Shown here: piece by piece, positions 5,561 through 13,776 of the stretch
How the letters are laid out: the number at the start of each line of letters is the position of its first letter
How positions within the stretch are numbered: position 1 is the stretch's first letter
Source of the DNA: CAZNGF01 sp964572855
GTDB taxonomy: Bacteria; Bipolaricaulota; Bipolaricaulia; RBG-16-55-9; JAJCYT01
NCBI GenBank assembly: GCA_964572855.1
Contig: CAZNGF010000065.1
Span: 1-13,782, forward strand
Reading direction: 5' to 3'
DNA: 13,782 nucleotides
Translations under genes and position numbers: made by a program
Notes under the pieces: generated by a model
The model's database searches: none
Seen by the model: the letters and a program-made list of their open reading frames with translations, nothing else
What the model was told of the DNA's origin: nothing

Positions 5561-6298
5561 ATGCGTTTGAAAGACAAGGTCGCGATCGTCACCGGCGCGG
5601 GGCAGGGAATTGGCAAGGCCACCGCGCTCAAGTTCGCCCAAGAGGGCGCCAAGGTCGCGGTGGTCGAGTTCAACGAGGAGACGGGCCGCGCCGTCACCGA
5701 AGAGCTAAAACAGCACACCGACGCGCTGTTCGTGCGGGCCGACGTGTCCAAGCACGACCAAGCACAGAAAATGGCTCAAACGGTCAAGGACCACTTCGGC
5801 CGCATCGATTGCCTGATCAACAACGCCGGCATCCTGCGCGACGCGCAGCTGCTCAAGCTCACGGAAGAAGACTTCGACGCGGTGATCGCCGTCAACCTCA
5901 AGGGCGCCTTCAACTGCACCCAGGCCGTGGCGCCGTTCATGGTCGAGCAGGGCTCGGGCCGCATCATGAGCGCCTCCTCGGTGGTGGGCCTCTACGGCAA
6001 CTTCGGCCAGACGAACTACGTGGCCAGCAAGGCCGGGGTCATCGGGATGACCAAGGTCTGGGCGCGCGAGCTGGGGCGCAAGGGGATCACGGTCAACGCC
6101 GTGGCGCCCGGCTTCATCGCCACCGAGATGGTCCAAAGCATGCCGCAGAAGATCATCGACGCCATGGTGGAGAAGGTCCCGATGAAGCGCATGGGCACGC
6201 CCGAGGAGATCGCCAACGTCTACGCCTTTTTGGCCTCAAGTGAGGCCAGCTACATCAACGGCGCGGTGATAAGCGTCGACGGGGGCGTGGTGGTCTGA
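5561..6298 (+). CDS. Short-chain dehydrogenase, FabG-like 3-oxoacyl-CoA/ACP reductase
   Basis: This 245-residue classical short-chain dehydrogenase would interconvert 3-oxoacyl and (R)-3-hydroxyacyl thioesters. Motifs are the nucleotide-binding TGAGQGIG (11-18), NNAG (87-90), N112, catalytic S140 (SASSVVG), Y153 and K157 (YVASK), and the PGFIATEM loop (183-190). It ends GAVISVDGG, as FabG proteins do. Genuine FabG enzymes normally have a basic residue after the second strand or in the glycine loop to hold NADPH. Here the second strand ends in an acidic residue (VAVVEFN, E36), which favours NAD(H) and hence an oxidative, 3-hydroxyacyl-CoA dehydrogenase role. GGAGAGG lies 7 bases before the ATG. 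The stop shares one base with the next start (TGATG). With the MaoC-type hydratase it would form an (R)-stereospecific hydration and oxidation pair; that pairing is inferred. Confidence 0.92.
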   Translation: MRLKDKVAIVTGAGQGIGKATALKFAQEGAKVAVVEFNEETGRAVTEELKQHTDALFVRADVSKHDQAQKMAQTVKDHFGRIDCLINNAGILRDAQLLKLTEEDFDAVIAVNLKGAFNCTQAVAPFMVEQGSGRIMSASSVVGLYGNFGQTNYVASKAGVIGMTKVWARELGRKGITVNAVAPGFIATEMVQSMPQKIIDAMVEKVPMKRMGTPEEIANVYAFLASSEASYINGAVISVDGGVVV

Positions 6299-7287
6299 TG
6301 CCTTCCGCCCGCATCGTGAGCACGGGGCGCTACGTGCCCGAACAATGCGTCACGAACCAGGCGTTCAACGAGCGCTACGGGAAGGACGTCGACGCTTGGC
6401 TGGTCGAGAACGTCGGCATCCGCGCGCGCCACTTCGCCGCGGAGGACGAACTGGGCTCCGATTTGGCCGTGCACGCGAGCCGGCAGGCGCTGGAGCGCGC
6501 CGGGCTGTCGCCGGCCGATCTCGACCTGTTGATCGTGGCCACCGACACGCCGGACTACATCTCGCCGGCCACGGCCAGCGTGGTGCAGCACAAACTCGGC
6601 GCCAGCAAGGCGGGCGTGTTCGACGTCAACTGCGCCTGCGCGGCCTTTGTCACGGGCGTCATCCAGGCGAGCCACGCGCTTCAAGCCGAGCCGGGGCGCT
6701 ACCGGCACGCGCTCGTCGTGGGCACCTACGCCATGAGCAAGTACGTCAACTGGGACGACTACAAGACGGCCACGCTGTTCGCCGACGGCGCGGGGGCCGC
6801 GGTGCTGAGCGCGTCCGACGAGCCGGGCTTCTTGAGCTCGTCGCTCGAAGCCGACGGCCAGTACCACGACTACATGGGCATCTACGTCGGCGGGACCTAC
6901 CAGATTCCAACGGTTGAAGCGGTGGCGCGCGGCGACCACTGGCTCGCGATCGCCAAGCGCTTTCCCCCGGACCTGAACGCGACGCACTGGCCGCCGCTGG
7001 TGCGCGAGGTGTGCGAGCGGGCCGGGGAGCCCGTGGCCTCGATCGGTCGCATCTACTTCACCCAGATCAACCTGCCCACCATCAAGCACGTCATGGGCGA
7101 GCTCGAGCTGCCGCTGGAGCGCACGCACTGGATCATGGACAAGTGGGGTTATACGGGCTCGGCCTGCGTCCCGATGGCGCTGGACGATCACATCACGCGC
7201 GGGGAGGGGCCGCAGCCGGGCGATTTGGTCGTATTGTGCGCCTCGGGCGGCGGGCACGCGATGGCGGCGGCGGCGTTCCGCTGGTGA
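6298..7287 (+). CDS. KASIII (FabH)-like condensing enzyme with altered catalytic His and Asn
   Basis: This 329-residue thiolase-fold protein has the FabH size and layout: an N-terminal STGRYVPE strand, VGIRARHF, ATDTPDY (81-87), the nucleophile segment FDVNCACAAFVTG (108-120), FADGAGAAVL (161-170) and a C-terminal glycine loop SGGGHAM (316-322). C114 aligns with the active cysteine of FabH, and C112 is an extra one. The other two members of the Cys-His-Asn triad are missing: the PHQAN motif reads FTQIN with T255 for His, and the GNTSAAS motif reads GYTGSAC with Y285 for Asn. The surrounding residues are well kept, so this looks like a specialised subfamily rather than decay. It may transfer or cleave acyl groups without malonyl decarboxylation, or act as a partner subunit. 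Start ATG overlaps the dehydrogenase stop by one base. Confidence 0.88.
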   Translation: MPSARIVSTGRYVPEQCVTNQAFNERYGKDVDAWLVENVGIRARHFAAEDELGSDLAVHASRQALERAGLSPADLDLLIVATDTPDYISPATASVVQHKLGASKAGVFDVNCACAAFVTGVIQASHALQAEPGRYRHALVVGTYAMSKYVNWDDYKTATLFADGAGAAVLSASDEPGFLSSSLEADGQYHDYMGIYVGGTYQIPTVEAVARGDHWLAIAKRFPPDLNATHWPPLVREVCERAGEPVASIGRIYFTQINLPTIKHVMGELELPLERTHWIMDKWGYTGSACVPMALDDHITRGEGPQPGDLVVLCASGGGHAMAAAAFRW

Positions 7288-7295
7288 GGGGTTGC

Positions 7296-8096
7296 ATGGG
7301 ACACGTCACGGTGAACGGCACACGCTGGTACTACGAGCTGACCGGCCCCGAGGACGCGCCGGTCGTGGCGCTCGGCAACGGGATCTTCGCCGACGCGCGC
7401 AACTGGGCGCCGCTGGCCGCGCGGCTCGCAAAACGCCTGCGCGTGCTGTGCTTCGACTTCCCGGGCCAGGGCCGCTCGGACGCGCTCGACCGGCCCGTGA
7501 GCGTCGAAGCGCAAGCGCGAGGGCTCTCGGCGCTGCTGGAAACCCTCGGGCTCGAGCGAGTCCACTACCTGGGCGTGTCCTACGGCGCCGAGGTGGGGTT
7601 GAGCTGGGCGCTGGACGCCCCGCATCAGGTTCAGCGATTGATCGCCGCGGACTGCGTGGCTTGGGTCCACCCCGCGCTGGCCCAAAGGGCCGAAGCCTGG
7701 CTGGCGGCCATCCGCGGCGGCGACGCCGAGCTGTTCTACACGGTGGCCGCGCCGGACATCTTCTCGCCCGGCTTCGTGGCGGCCAACCCGGCGCTCATGG
7801 ACCGCGTGCGCGAGGGCTTCCGGGCGCTGGACCTGACCGCGATGGAGGGCCTGTTGAGCGGGTACGGCGACTTCGACCTGCGAGAGCGGCTGAGCGAGCT
7901 GTCGGCCCCGACGCTGTTCCTCTGCGGCGCGCTGGACACGCTCAAGCCGCCCGCGCTGATGGCCGAGCTCCAGCGCGCCGTGCCGGGAGCCGAGTTCCTC
8001 ACGCTGCCGGGCGCGGGGCACGCCGCGCACATGGAGGCGCCCGAGGCGTTTCTGACCGCGGCCTGGGGCTTTTTGACCAAGGAGGGTTCGTCTTGA
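7296..8096 (+). CDS. Alpha/beta-hydrolase, second in the operon
   Basis: This 266-residue alpha/beta-hydrolase has G93-V-S95-Y-G97 as nucleophile elbow (Ser95), D214 in GALDTLKPP as the acid and H242 in GAGHAAHMEAPE as the base. An oxyanion segment LGNGIFADARNW runs from 26 to 37. FDFPGQGRSD (53-62) is the usual turn after strand 4. It is only distantly like the first hydrolase of the operon, so the two probably have different substrates rather than being a fresh duplication. It could be a thioesterase, a lactonase or a C-C bond hydrolase for the 3-oxoacyl product. ATG 7296 is preferred because GAGGGG lies 4 bases upstream and the protein then starts like its family (MGHVTVNGTRWYYE). Its stop overlaps the next start. 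Confidence 0.85.
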   Translation: MGHVTVNGTRWYYELTGPEDAPVVALGNGIFADARNWAPLAARLAKRLRVLCFDFPGQGRSDALDRPVSVEAQARGLSALLETLGLERVHYLGVSYGAEVGLSWALDAPHQVQRLIAADCVAWVHPALAQRAEAWLAAIRGGDAELFYTVAAPDIFSPGFVAANPALMDRVREGFRALDLTAMEGLLSGYGDFDLRERLSELSAPTLFLCGALDTLKPPALMAELQRAVPGAEFLTLPGAGHAAHMEAPEAFLTAAWGFLTKEGSS

Positions 8097-8497
8097 CTTT
8101 CGAGATCGGCCAGCGCGCGCAAGCGTCCAAGACGATCACCGAGGCGGACGTCGTCCTGTTCGCCGGCGTGACGGGCGACTTCAACCCCGTCCACATCGAC
8201 GCCGAGGCCGCCAAGCGCAGCTGCTTCGGCCGGCGCGTGGCCCACGGCTCGCTCACGGCCGCGCTCGTCTCGGGCGTGCTGGGGACCAAGCTGCCCGGGC
8301 CCGGTACGATCTTCCTGCAGCAAACCACCCGCTTTACGGCGCCGGTCTACCTGGGCGACACCGTCACCGCGCGCGTCGAGGTCCGCGCATGGGACGAAGC
8401 GAGGCGGCGCATGACGCTCTTGTGCGAATGCGTCAACCAGGACGGCTCGCAAGTGCTGACGGGCGAGGCTCAGGTGCTCGCCCCGGAGGAGGCCTAG
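8093..8497 (+). CDS. MaoC/PhaJ-type (R)-specific enoyl-CoA hydratase
   Basis: This 134-residue single hot-dog protein is the size of PhaJ. The hydratase-2 motif is present: G28-D29-F-N31-P-V-H34-I-D36, where D29 and H34 correspond to the catalytic pair of PhaJ. It continues with FGRRVAHGSL, and the later RFTAPVYLGDTV segment is typical. It would hydrate trans-2-enoyl-CoA to (R)-3-hydroxyacyl-CoA, or the reverse, matching the stereochemistry used by the FabG-like dehydrogenase. The start is a TTG at 8093 that overlaps the previous TGA by 4 bases. AAGGAGG lies 7 bases before it, and no ATG lies near the expected N-terminus. The TAG stop shares its last base with the GTG of livH, so the metabolic block is translationally joined to the transporter block. 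Confidence 0.92.
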   Translation: MTFEIGQRAQASKTITEADVVLFAGVTGDFNPVHIDAEAAKRSCFGRRVAHGSLTAALVSGVLGTKLPGPGTIFLQQTTRFTAPVYLGDTVTARVEVRAWDEARRRMTLLCECVNQDGSQVLTGEAQVLAPEEA

Positions 8498-9387
8498 TGG
8501 ACGTTTTGCCCCAATTGATCGCCAGCGGCCTGGCCGTGGGCAGCCTGTACGCGCTCATGGCCGTGGGCTTCGTGCTCATCTTCAAGACCACCGACGTGGT
8601 CAACTTCGCCCACGGCGACATGGCCATGGTCTCGACCTTCGTCGCGCTCATGGCGCTGCGTTCGTGGTCGTGGCCCTTCTGGGCCGCGCTGGGGGCGGCC
8701 GTGGTCACCGGTTTCCTGGTCGGGGCGCTGGCCAACCTGCTGCTGCGCCCGGCGGTCTCGCGCGGCGCCTCGGTGTTCAGCCTCATGATCGCCACGCTGG
8801 GCATCTCGATGATGATCAACGCGCTGGCCGGCAACTTCTTCGGCTACCAGCCGCAGTCGTTCCCGCCGCTCATCCGGGGCCGGCCCTTCGTGCTGTTCGA
8901 CGTGGTCCGCATCACGCCGCACAACGCGCTCGTGTTCGGGATGGCCGGCGCCCTGGCGCTGACGCTGTTCGCCATCCTGAAGTACACCCGGCTGGGCACG
9001 GCCATGCGCGCCATGGCCCAGAACAGCCGCGCCGCGCTGCTCATGGGCGTGAACGTGCGCAACGTCTCGATCCTGGCCTGGGGCATCGGGGCGGCCATGG
9101 GCGCGATCGCCGGCGTGCTGGTGGCGCCCGCGCCGGGCGTCAACCTGAGCCTGAACTCGATGGTGCTCGTGCTCATCAAGGGCTTTGCGGCCGCCGTGCT
9201 GGGCGGCTTCACCAGCCTGCCGGGGGCGTTCGTGGGCGGGCTCATCGTGGGCGTGGTCGAGAACCTGCTGGGCTTCTACGTCTCGACCCAGTTCCAGACG
9301 ACGTTCGTCTTCTTGCTGATCGTGGTCGTGCTGGCCGTGCGCCCGCGCGGCCTGCTGGGGGCGCCCGTGGCCGGGAGGCGCGCGTGA
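8497..9387 (+). CDS. livH: Liv-type ABC importer permease (LivH family)
   Basis: This 296-residue integral membrane protein is mostly hydrophobic helices, probably about eight. It carries the LivH landmarks: early GSLYALMAVGFVLIF, then VNFAHGDMAM (35-44), a cytoplasmic coupling loop RLGTAMRAMAQNSRAALLMG (165-184) that contacts the ATPases, and the terminal VRPRGLLG (281-288). It forms the channel with LivM for substrates delivered by the binding protein. The start is GTG 8497, sharing one base with the previous stop and preceded by GGAGGAGG. The LivHMGF family imports branched-chain amino acids, but also urea, amides and aromatic or aliphatic acids, so the name gives the family and not the substrate. 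Confidence 0.93.
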   Translation: MDVLPQLIASGLAVGSLYALMAVGFVLIFKTTDVVNFAHGDMAMVSTFVALMALRSWSWPFWAALGAAVVTGFLVGALANLLLRPAVSRGASVFSLMIATLGISMMINALAGNFFGYQPQSFPPLIRGRPFVLFDVVRITPHNALVFGMAGALALTLFAILKYTRLGTAMRAMAQNSRAALLMGVNVRNVSILAWGIGAAMGAIAGVLVAPAPGVNLSLNSMVLVLIKGFAAAVLGGFTSLPGAFVGGLIVGVVENLLGFYVSTQFQTTFVFLLIVVVLAVRPRGLLGAPVAGRRA

Positions 9388-10388
9388 ACCGGCGCGGGCT
9401 CCTTCTCGGGCTCGCCCTGCTGGTGGCCCTGCCGTTCTTCCTCAAGAACTACCAGGTCTATTTGATCTCGCTGGTGGCCGTGAACGCGCTGGCCGCGCTC
9501 GGGCTCAACGTGCTGACCGGCTTTGCCGGCCAGGTCTCGCTGGGACACGCCGGCTTCATCGCGATCGGCGGCTACGCGGCCGCCATCCTGCAGATGCAGC
9601 TGGGCCTGCCGATCTGGCTCAGCCTCCCGCTGGCGGGCCTGATCTCGGGGGCCCTCGGGCTCGTCCTGCTCGTGCCCGCGCTGCGACTGAGCGAGATCTA
9701 CCTGGCCATCGCCACGCTGGGCTTCGGGGTGGCCGTCGAACAGCTCCTGCCGCAGCTGCCCTGGACCGGCGGCCACCAGGGACTCAACGTCGCGCGCGCG
9801 CCGCTGGACGCCTGGCTCGAGGCCGAGTTCAGCCTCGGCCCCGTGCAGGTCACCGAGGAGATCGTGCTCTACCTGTTCCTCGTGGCCGTAAGCCTCGTGC
9901 TCTGGTGGATGACGCGCAACGCGCTCAACTCGGACCTGGGCCGCTCGTTCGTGGCCGTGCGCGACCGCGAGCTGGCCGCCGAGGCGCTGGGGGTGAGCCT
10001 GGTGTGGACCAAGGGCTACGCCTTCCTGCTGAGCGCGTTCCTCACCGGCGTGGCCGGCGGCATGTACGCCAACCTGGTGGGCTTCATGAGCGTGGGCAGC
10101 TTCGGGCTGGCGGCTTCGATCGCGCTGCTGAGCATGATCGCCATCGGCGGGATGGCCTCGCTGCCCGGCACGCTGCTGGGCGCGGCCTTCATCACGCTGC
10201 TGCCCAACGCCTTGAGCGGGTTCTCGCAGTGGGTGCCGAGCTTCGTCTACGGCGCGGCGCTATTGGGGGCGGTGGTGTTCCTGCCCTACGGCCTCTGGGG
10301 CGCTTGGCTGCGCTTCCGGGGCAAGGGCCGCGGCTGGACCCGCTCGGTGCGCGACGTGTTCAAGGCCAAAGGGGGCGGGGATGCTTGA
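9384..10388 (+). CDS. livM: Liv-type ABC importer permease (LivM family)
   Basis: This 334-residue membrane protein is the second channel subunit. It has the LivM signature GFAGQVSLGHAGFIAIGGYA (46-65), an NTP-coupling loop GRSFVAVRDRELAAEALGV (186-204), and several hydrophobic helices before a basic cytoplasmic tail (RFRGKGRGWTRSVRDVFKAK, 310-329). The start is GTG 9384, overlapping the livH stop by 4 bases with GGGAGG upstream. Its end overlaps livG by 8 bases. Confidence 0.93.
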   Translation: MNRRGLLLGLALLVALPFFLKNYQVYLISLVAVNALAALGLNVLTGFAGQVSLGHAGFIAIGGYAAAILQMQLGLPIWLSLPLAGLISGALGLVLLVPALRLSEIYLAIATLGFGVAVEQLLPQLPWTGGHQGLNVARAPLDAWLEAEFSLGPVQVTEEIVLYLFLVAVSLVLWWMTRNALNSDLGRSFVAVRDRELAAEALGVSLVWTKGYAFLLSAFLTGVAGGMYANLVGFMSVGSFGLAASIALLSMIAIGGMASLPGTLLGAAFITLLPNALSGFSQWVPSFVYGAALLGAVVFLPYGLWGAWLRFRGKGRGWTRSVRDVFKAKGGGDA

Positions 10389-11143
10389 GCTGCGCGAGCT
10401 GACGGTGCGCTTCGGCGGCCTCAAGGCCCTGGACGGCGTGAGCCTCGAGGTGGGCGAGGGCGAGATCGTCGGGCTCATCGGTCCCAACGGGGCGGGCAAG
10501 ACCACGGCCTTCAACGCCATCAGCCGCTTCGTGCCCGCCGCGGGCGGGTCGGTGCGCTTTCTGGACCGCGACGTGCTGCGCGCCCGGCCGCACCAACTGA
10601 TCGAGTTCGGGATCGCGCGCACGTTCCAGAACCTGGGGTTGTTCCCCTACCTGACCGTGACCCAGAACCTGATGCTGGGCCAGCACCACCAAGTGAGAAC
10701 CCCGCCGCTGCTGCAGCCCTTCCGCCCGCCGAGCGCGCGGCGCGAGGAGGACGAGTTGCGCGAGCGCGCGCGTCAACTGCTGGCGCGGCTCGGCCTCGAA
10801 CCCATCGCGGACGCCTACGTCGCCAGCCTGCCCTACGGCGTCCAGAAGTTCGTCGAGATCGGGCGCGCGCTCGTCTCGGTGCCCAAGCTCGTGTTGCTGG
10901 ACGAACCGGCCGCCGGGCTCACCAGCGCCGAGACCGAGCGCATCCGCCAGCTCATCCTGCGCTCGCGGGACGAGTTCGGCATCACGGTGCTGTTGATCGA
11001 GCACGACATGAGCCTGGTGATGCGCACCTGCGACCGCGTGGCCGCGCTCGACTTCGGCAAGCTGATCGCGCACGGGACGCCCGACGAGATCCAGGACCAC
11101 CCGCAGGTGATCGAGGCCTACCTGGGCCAGACGGAGGTCAAGG

Positions 11144-11151
<8 letters not shown>
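10381..11151 (+). CDS. livG: Liv-type ABC importer ATPase (LivG family)
   Basis: This 256-residue ATP-binding subunit has Walker A G34-PNGAGKTT (34-42), Q-loop Q83 (ARTFQNLGLF), signature motif LPYGVQK (150-156), Walker B LVLLDEP (170-176), D-loop AGLTS and H-loop H208 (LLIEHDM). The YG in place of SG in the signature is normal for LivG, as is the insertion around 101-125 (QHHQVRTPPLL). A C-terminal PQVIEAYLG segment is also family-typical. It powers LivHM together with LivF. The ATG lies inside the end of livM with an 8-base overlap. Confidence 0.95.
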
Positions 11152-11872
<721 letters not shown>

Positions 11873-11945
11873 TGCGCACGCGACACCAACGGTTCGACGG
11901 GACGGATTGCGGTTGCAAAAACGTCAATACCTCAAGGAGGATTTC

Positions 11946-13127
11946 ATGAAAGGTTTCCGCTGGCTGTTTGTCTTGTTGTTGGTGGGTGGACTGGCCCTGG
12001 GCTCCCAGGCGCAGTCCAGCACACCGGGCGTTTCCGAGGACACCATCAAGCTGGGCTCGTTCATCGCGCAGTCGGGCGGGGTGGCCTTCATCGGCGTCCC
12101 GTTCTTCCGGGGCGCCTCGGCCTGGTACAACTGGGTCAACGCCCACGGCGGCATCAACGGGCGCCAGATCGAATTCATCGCCTGCGACGACGGCTTTAAC
12201 CCCGCACAGACCGTGGCCTGCGTCCAGCAGCTGCTGGAGGAGGACCAGGTGTTTGCGGTCGTGAACCCGCTGGGCACCCAGCCGCTGGCCGCCGTGATCG
12301 ACACGCTGGTCGAGCAGGCCGTGCCGGTCGTCTCGCCGGGCGCCAACGCGACCTTCCTGGCCGAGCCGTTCAAGCCCACCGTGTTCGCGCTCCAGCCCAA
12401 CAACCGCGACTTCGGCCGCTTCGCCGCGCGCTACCCGGCCGAGCGCCTGGGCCTGACCCAGATCGCCGCGGTCTATCCGGACAACGCCTTCGGCGAGGAG
12501 ACAAGCCAGGCGTTCGAGGAGGCACTGGCCGAGCTGGGCATTGAACCCGTGCGCATGATCGCCCACGCGCCGAGCGAGACCAACTTCAGCAACATCGTGC
12601 TCCAGCTCCAGCAGGCCGGCGCCGAGGCCGTGGCCCTGCTGGAGGACTCGATCCAGGCCGCCGCGGCCGTGTTGACCGAGGCCGACAACCTGGGCTACGC
12701 CCCACAGTTCATCGGCCTGAACACCGTGACCGACCCGAGCCTGTTCGAGCTGACCTCGCCCGAGGCCGCCGAAGGGTTGGTGGCGCCGGGCTTCGCCGAG
12801 GGCCGCCTGTTGTCGGACCTGCCGGCCGTGCAGCTCTACACCGAGGTGCTGCAGGACCCCGACACCGGCTTCCCCGACGAGACGCCGGGCGGCTTCAGCG
12901 AGATCGCCTACGTGGGCGCCCAGGTCGTGACCGAGGCGCTGGCCATCGCCTCCGAGGGCCAGGAGCTCACGCGCGAGTCGTTCATCGCGGCGCTGGAGTC
13001 GTTCAGCGGCTGGACCAACGGCCTGATTCCGCCGCTGAGCTACACCCCGGACAACCACAGCGGCATCACGACGCTGTTCGTGGTGGAAATCGAAAACGGG
13101 ACGTTCGTGACCAAGGGCGTGTTCTAG
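11946..13127 (+). CDS. Periplasmic substrate-binding protein of the Liv-type importer
   Basis: This 393-residue type-I periplasmic binding protein (LivJ/LivK and amide-binding family) captures the substrate for LivHMGF. Residues 1-22 are a Sec signal peptide (MKGFRW, hydrophobic core, cleavage SQA/QS); there is no lipobox. The mature protein starts with the family strand DTIKLGSFIAQSGGVAFIG (32-50), then NAHGGINGRQIEFIACDDG (65-83). C80 and C92 are close enough for a disulphide. A second lobe carries QIAAVYPDNAFGEE and ANTOX-unrelated family strands typical of this fold. AAGGAGG lies 6 bases before ATG 11946. The stop is followed by the operon terminator. The ligand cannot be read; the position after an acyl-CoA ligase suggests a carboxylic acid or related hydrophobic compound, by inference only. 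Confidence 0.93.
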   Translation: MKGFRWLFVLLLVGGLALGSQAQSSTPGVSEDTIKLGSFIAQSGGVAFIGVPFFRGASAWYNWVNAHGGINGRQIEFIACDDGFNPAQTVACVQQLLEEDQVFAVVNPLGTQPLAAVIDTLVEQAVPVVSPGANATFLAEPFKPTVFALQPNNRDFGRFAARYPAERLGLTQIAAVYPDNAFGEETSQAFEEALAELGIEPVRMIAHAPSETNFSNIVLQLQQAGAEAVALLEDSIQAAAAVLTEADNLGYAPQFIGLNTVTDPSLFELTSPEAAEGLVAPGFAEGRLLSDLPAVQLYTEVLQDPDTGFPDETPGGFSEIAYVGAQVVTEALAIASEGQELTRESFIAALESFSGWTNGLIPPLSYTPDNHSGITTLFVVEIENGTFVTKGVF

Positions 13128-13155
13128 GCACCGACCAACAAATTCGCGTATCTTG

Positions 13156-13194
13156 GGCGAGGGCGGTCCGACCGGACCGCCCTCGCCTCGTTTC
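13156..13194 (+). terminator. Rho-independent terminator of the acyl-CoA/Liv operon
   Basis: Fifteen-base perfectly complementary arms (13156-13170 and 13173-13187) form a very stable GC stem; in practice the loop will open to four bases. TCGTTTC follows at 13188-13194, a short T-rich tail. It begins 28 bases after the binding-protein stop and separates the operon from the lipoprotein gene. The opposite strand has no T-tract, so it acts in the plus direction. Confidence 0.8.
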
Positions 13195-13224
13195 TGTAGG
13201 AGCGCACGGCCGTGCACCCCTACA
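13195..13224. repeat. 30-bp palindromic repeat with GTAGG ends
   Basis: Fifteen-base arms TGTAGGAGCGCACGG and CCGTGCACCCCTACA meet without a spacer and match at 13 of 15 positions. The GTAGG...CCTAC ends resemble the element at 5473-5541. It starts directly after the operon terminator tail and may form part of a tandem structured end, or be a mobile palindromic repeat in an intergenic target. Confidence 0.6.
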
Positions 13225-13240
13225 TGGACCGCGCCCCATG

Positions 13241-13249
13241 TGGTAGCAT
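13241..13249 (+). promoter_or_regulatory. Possible extended -10 promoter of the lipoprotein gene
   Basis: TGG-TAGCAT (13241-13249) resembles an extended -10 element. No good -35 is visible at the right distance, where the palindromic repeat ends. It lies 31 bases before the ATG at 13281, leaving room for the AGGGAGGA ribosome binding site. Confidence 0.35.
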
Positions 13250-13280
13250 CGGGCCAGCCAACTTCGTCAGGGAGGAACTC

Positions 13281-13760
13281 ATGAGGAACAGACGGATGCT
13301 ACTGGGCGTCGCGCTGTTGGGGTTGAGCCTGGGCCTGTCGGCCTGCGGCCTGTTGCAGTCCAAGCTGCTGAGTTTCAGCTCGCTCACGCTGGCCCCCGGC
13401 GCGACCGGGACGGTGCAACTGAGCGCCAGCGCGCTCCAGGGGCTCAACAGCCTGCAAATCGGGCCCAAGGGCGCCATTCGCTTCGACCCCGCCGTGGTCG
13501 AGGTCACGGCCGTGGAGGGCCTGGGCCTGACCGTGTTCGCCCACGAGGTCGACAACGCCGCGGGCACGGTCACGCTGGCCGCCGGCAGCACGTCGGGCAG
13601 CGTGGCCAACGGCGCGCTGGTCGAGCTCACGCTGCGGGCCGTGGGGACGGCGGGCCAGTCCACCGCGCTGCGGCTCACCGAGGTCGACCTGTTGTTGAAC
13701 GCCAACGGCGAGCCCCTGGGAGAAGTCAAGCTCGAGCCCGGCACGGTCCAGATCCAGTAG
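13281..13760 (+). CDS. Lipoprotein with a cohesin-like beta-sandwich domain
   Basis: This 159-residue exported protein begins MRNRRMLLGV with a hydrophobic core and lipobox L19-S-A-C22, so it should be lipidated at C22. After a short spacer, residues about 32-159 are strand-rich. They follow the pattern of cohesin-type domains: LTLAPGATGTVQLSASAL (a capped first strand), GAIRFDPAVVEVTAVEG (the L.FDP..V.V..V segment), AAGTVTLAAGS and GALVELTLRAVG. Cohesins bind dockerins in cellulosomes, but single cohesin-like domains occur widely in non-cellulolytic bacteria as surface adhesion modules. No dockerin is visible here. ATG 13281 is preferred over longer frames because AGGGAGGA lies 4 bases upstream and it yields the signal peptide. 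It is separated from the operon by a strong terminator and is probably independent. Confidence 0.75.
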   Translation: MRNRRMLLGVALLGLSLGLSACGLLQSKLLSFSSLTLAPGATGTVQLSASALQGLNSLQIGPKGAIRFDPAVVEVTAVEGLGLTVFAHEVDNAAGTVTLAAGSTSGSVANGALVELTLRAVGTAGQSTALRLTEVDLLLNANGEPLGEVKLEPGTVQIQ

Positions 13761-13761
13761 A

Positions 13762-13776
13762 GCAGGCTGTGCCTGC
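13762..13776 (+). terminator. Short hairpin after the lipoprotein gene
   Basis: GCAGGC (13762-13767) and GCCTGC (13771-13776) pair around TGT directly after the stop codon. No T-tract is seen before the window ends at 13782, so it may be a weak terminator or the edge of another palindromic repeat. Confidence 0.25.

Noticed and set aside
10828..10848. Non-canonical LPYGVQK signature in LivG as a possible defect
   Set aside because: LivG proteins normally carry a YG variant of the ABC signature, so this is family-typical.
11873..11945. Separate promoter before the binding-protein gene
   Set aside because: No pair of boxes with acceptable spacing could be found, and there is no terminator after livF; only the strong ribosome binding site is clear.
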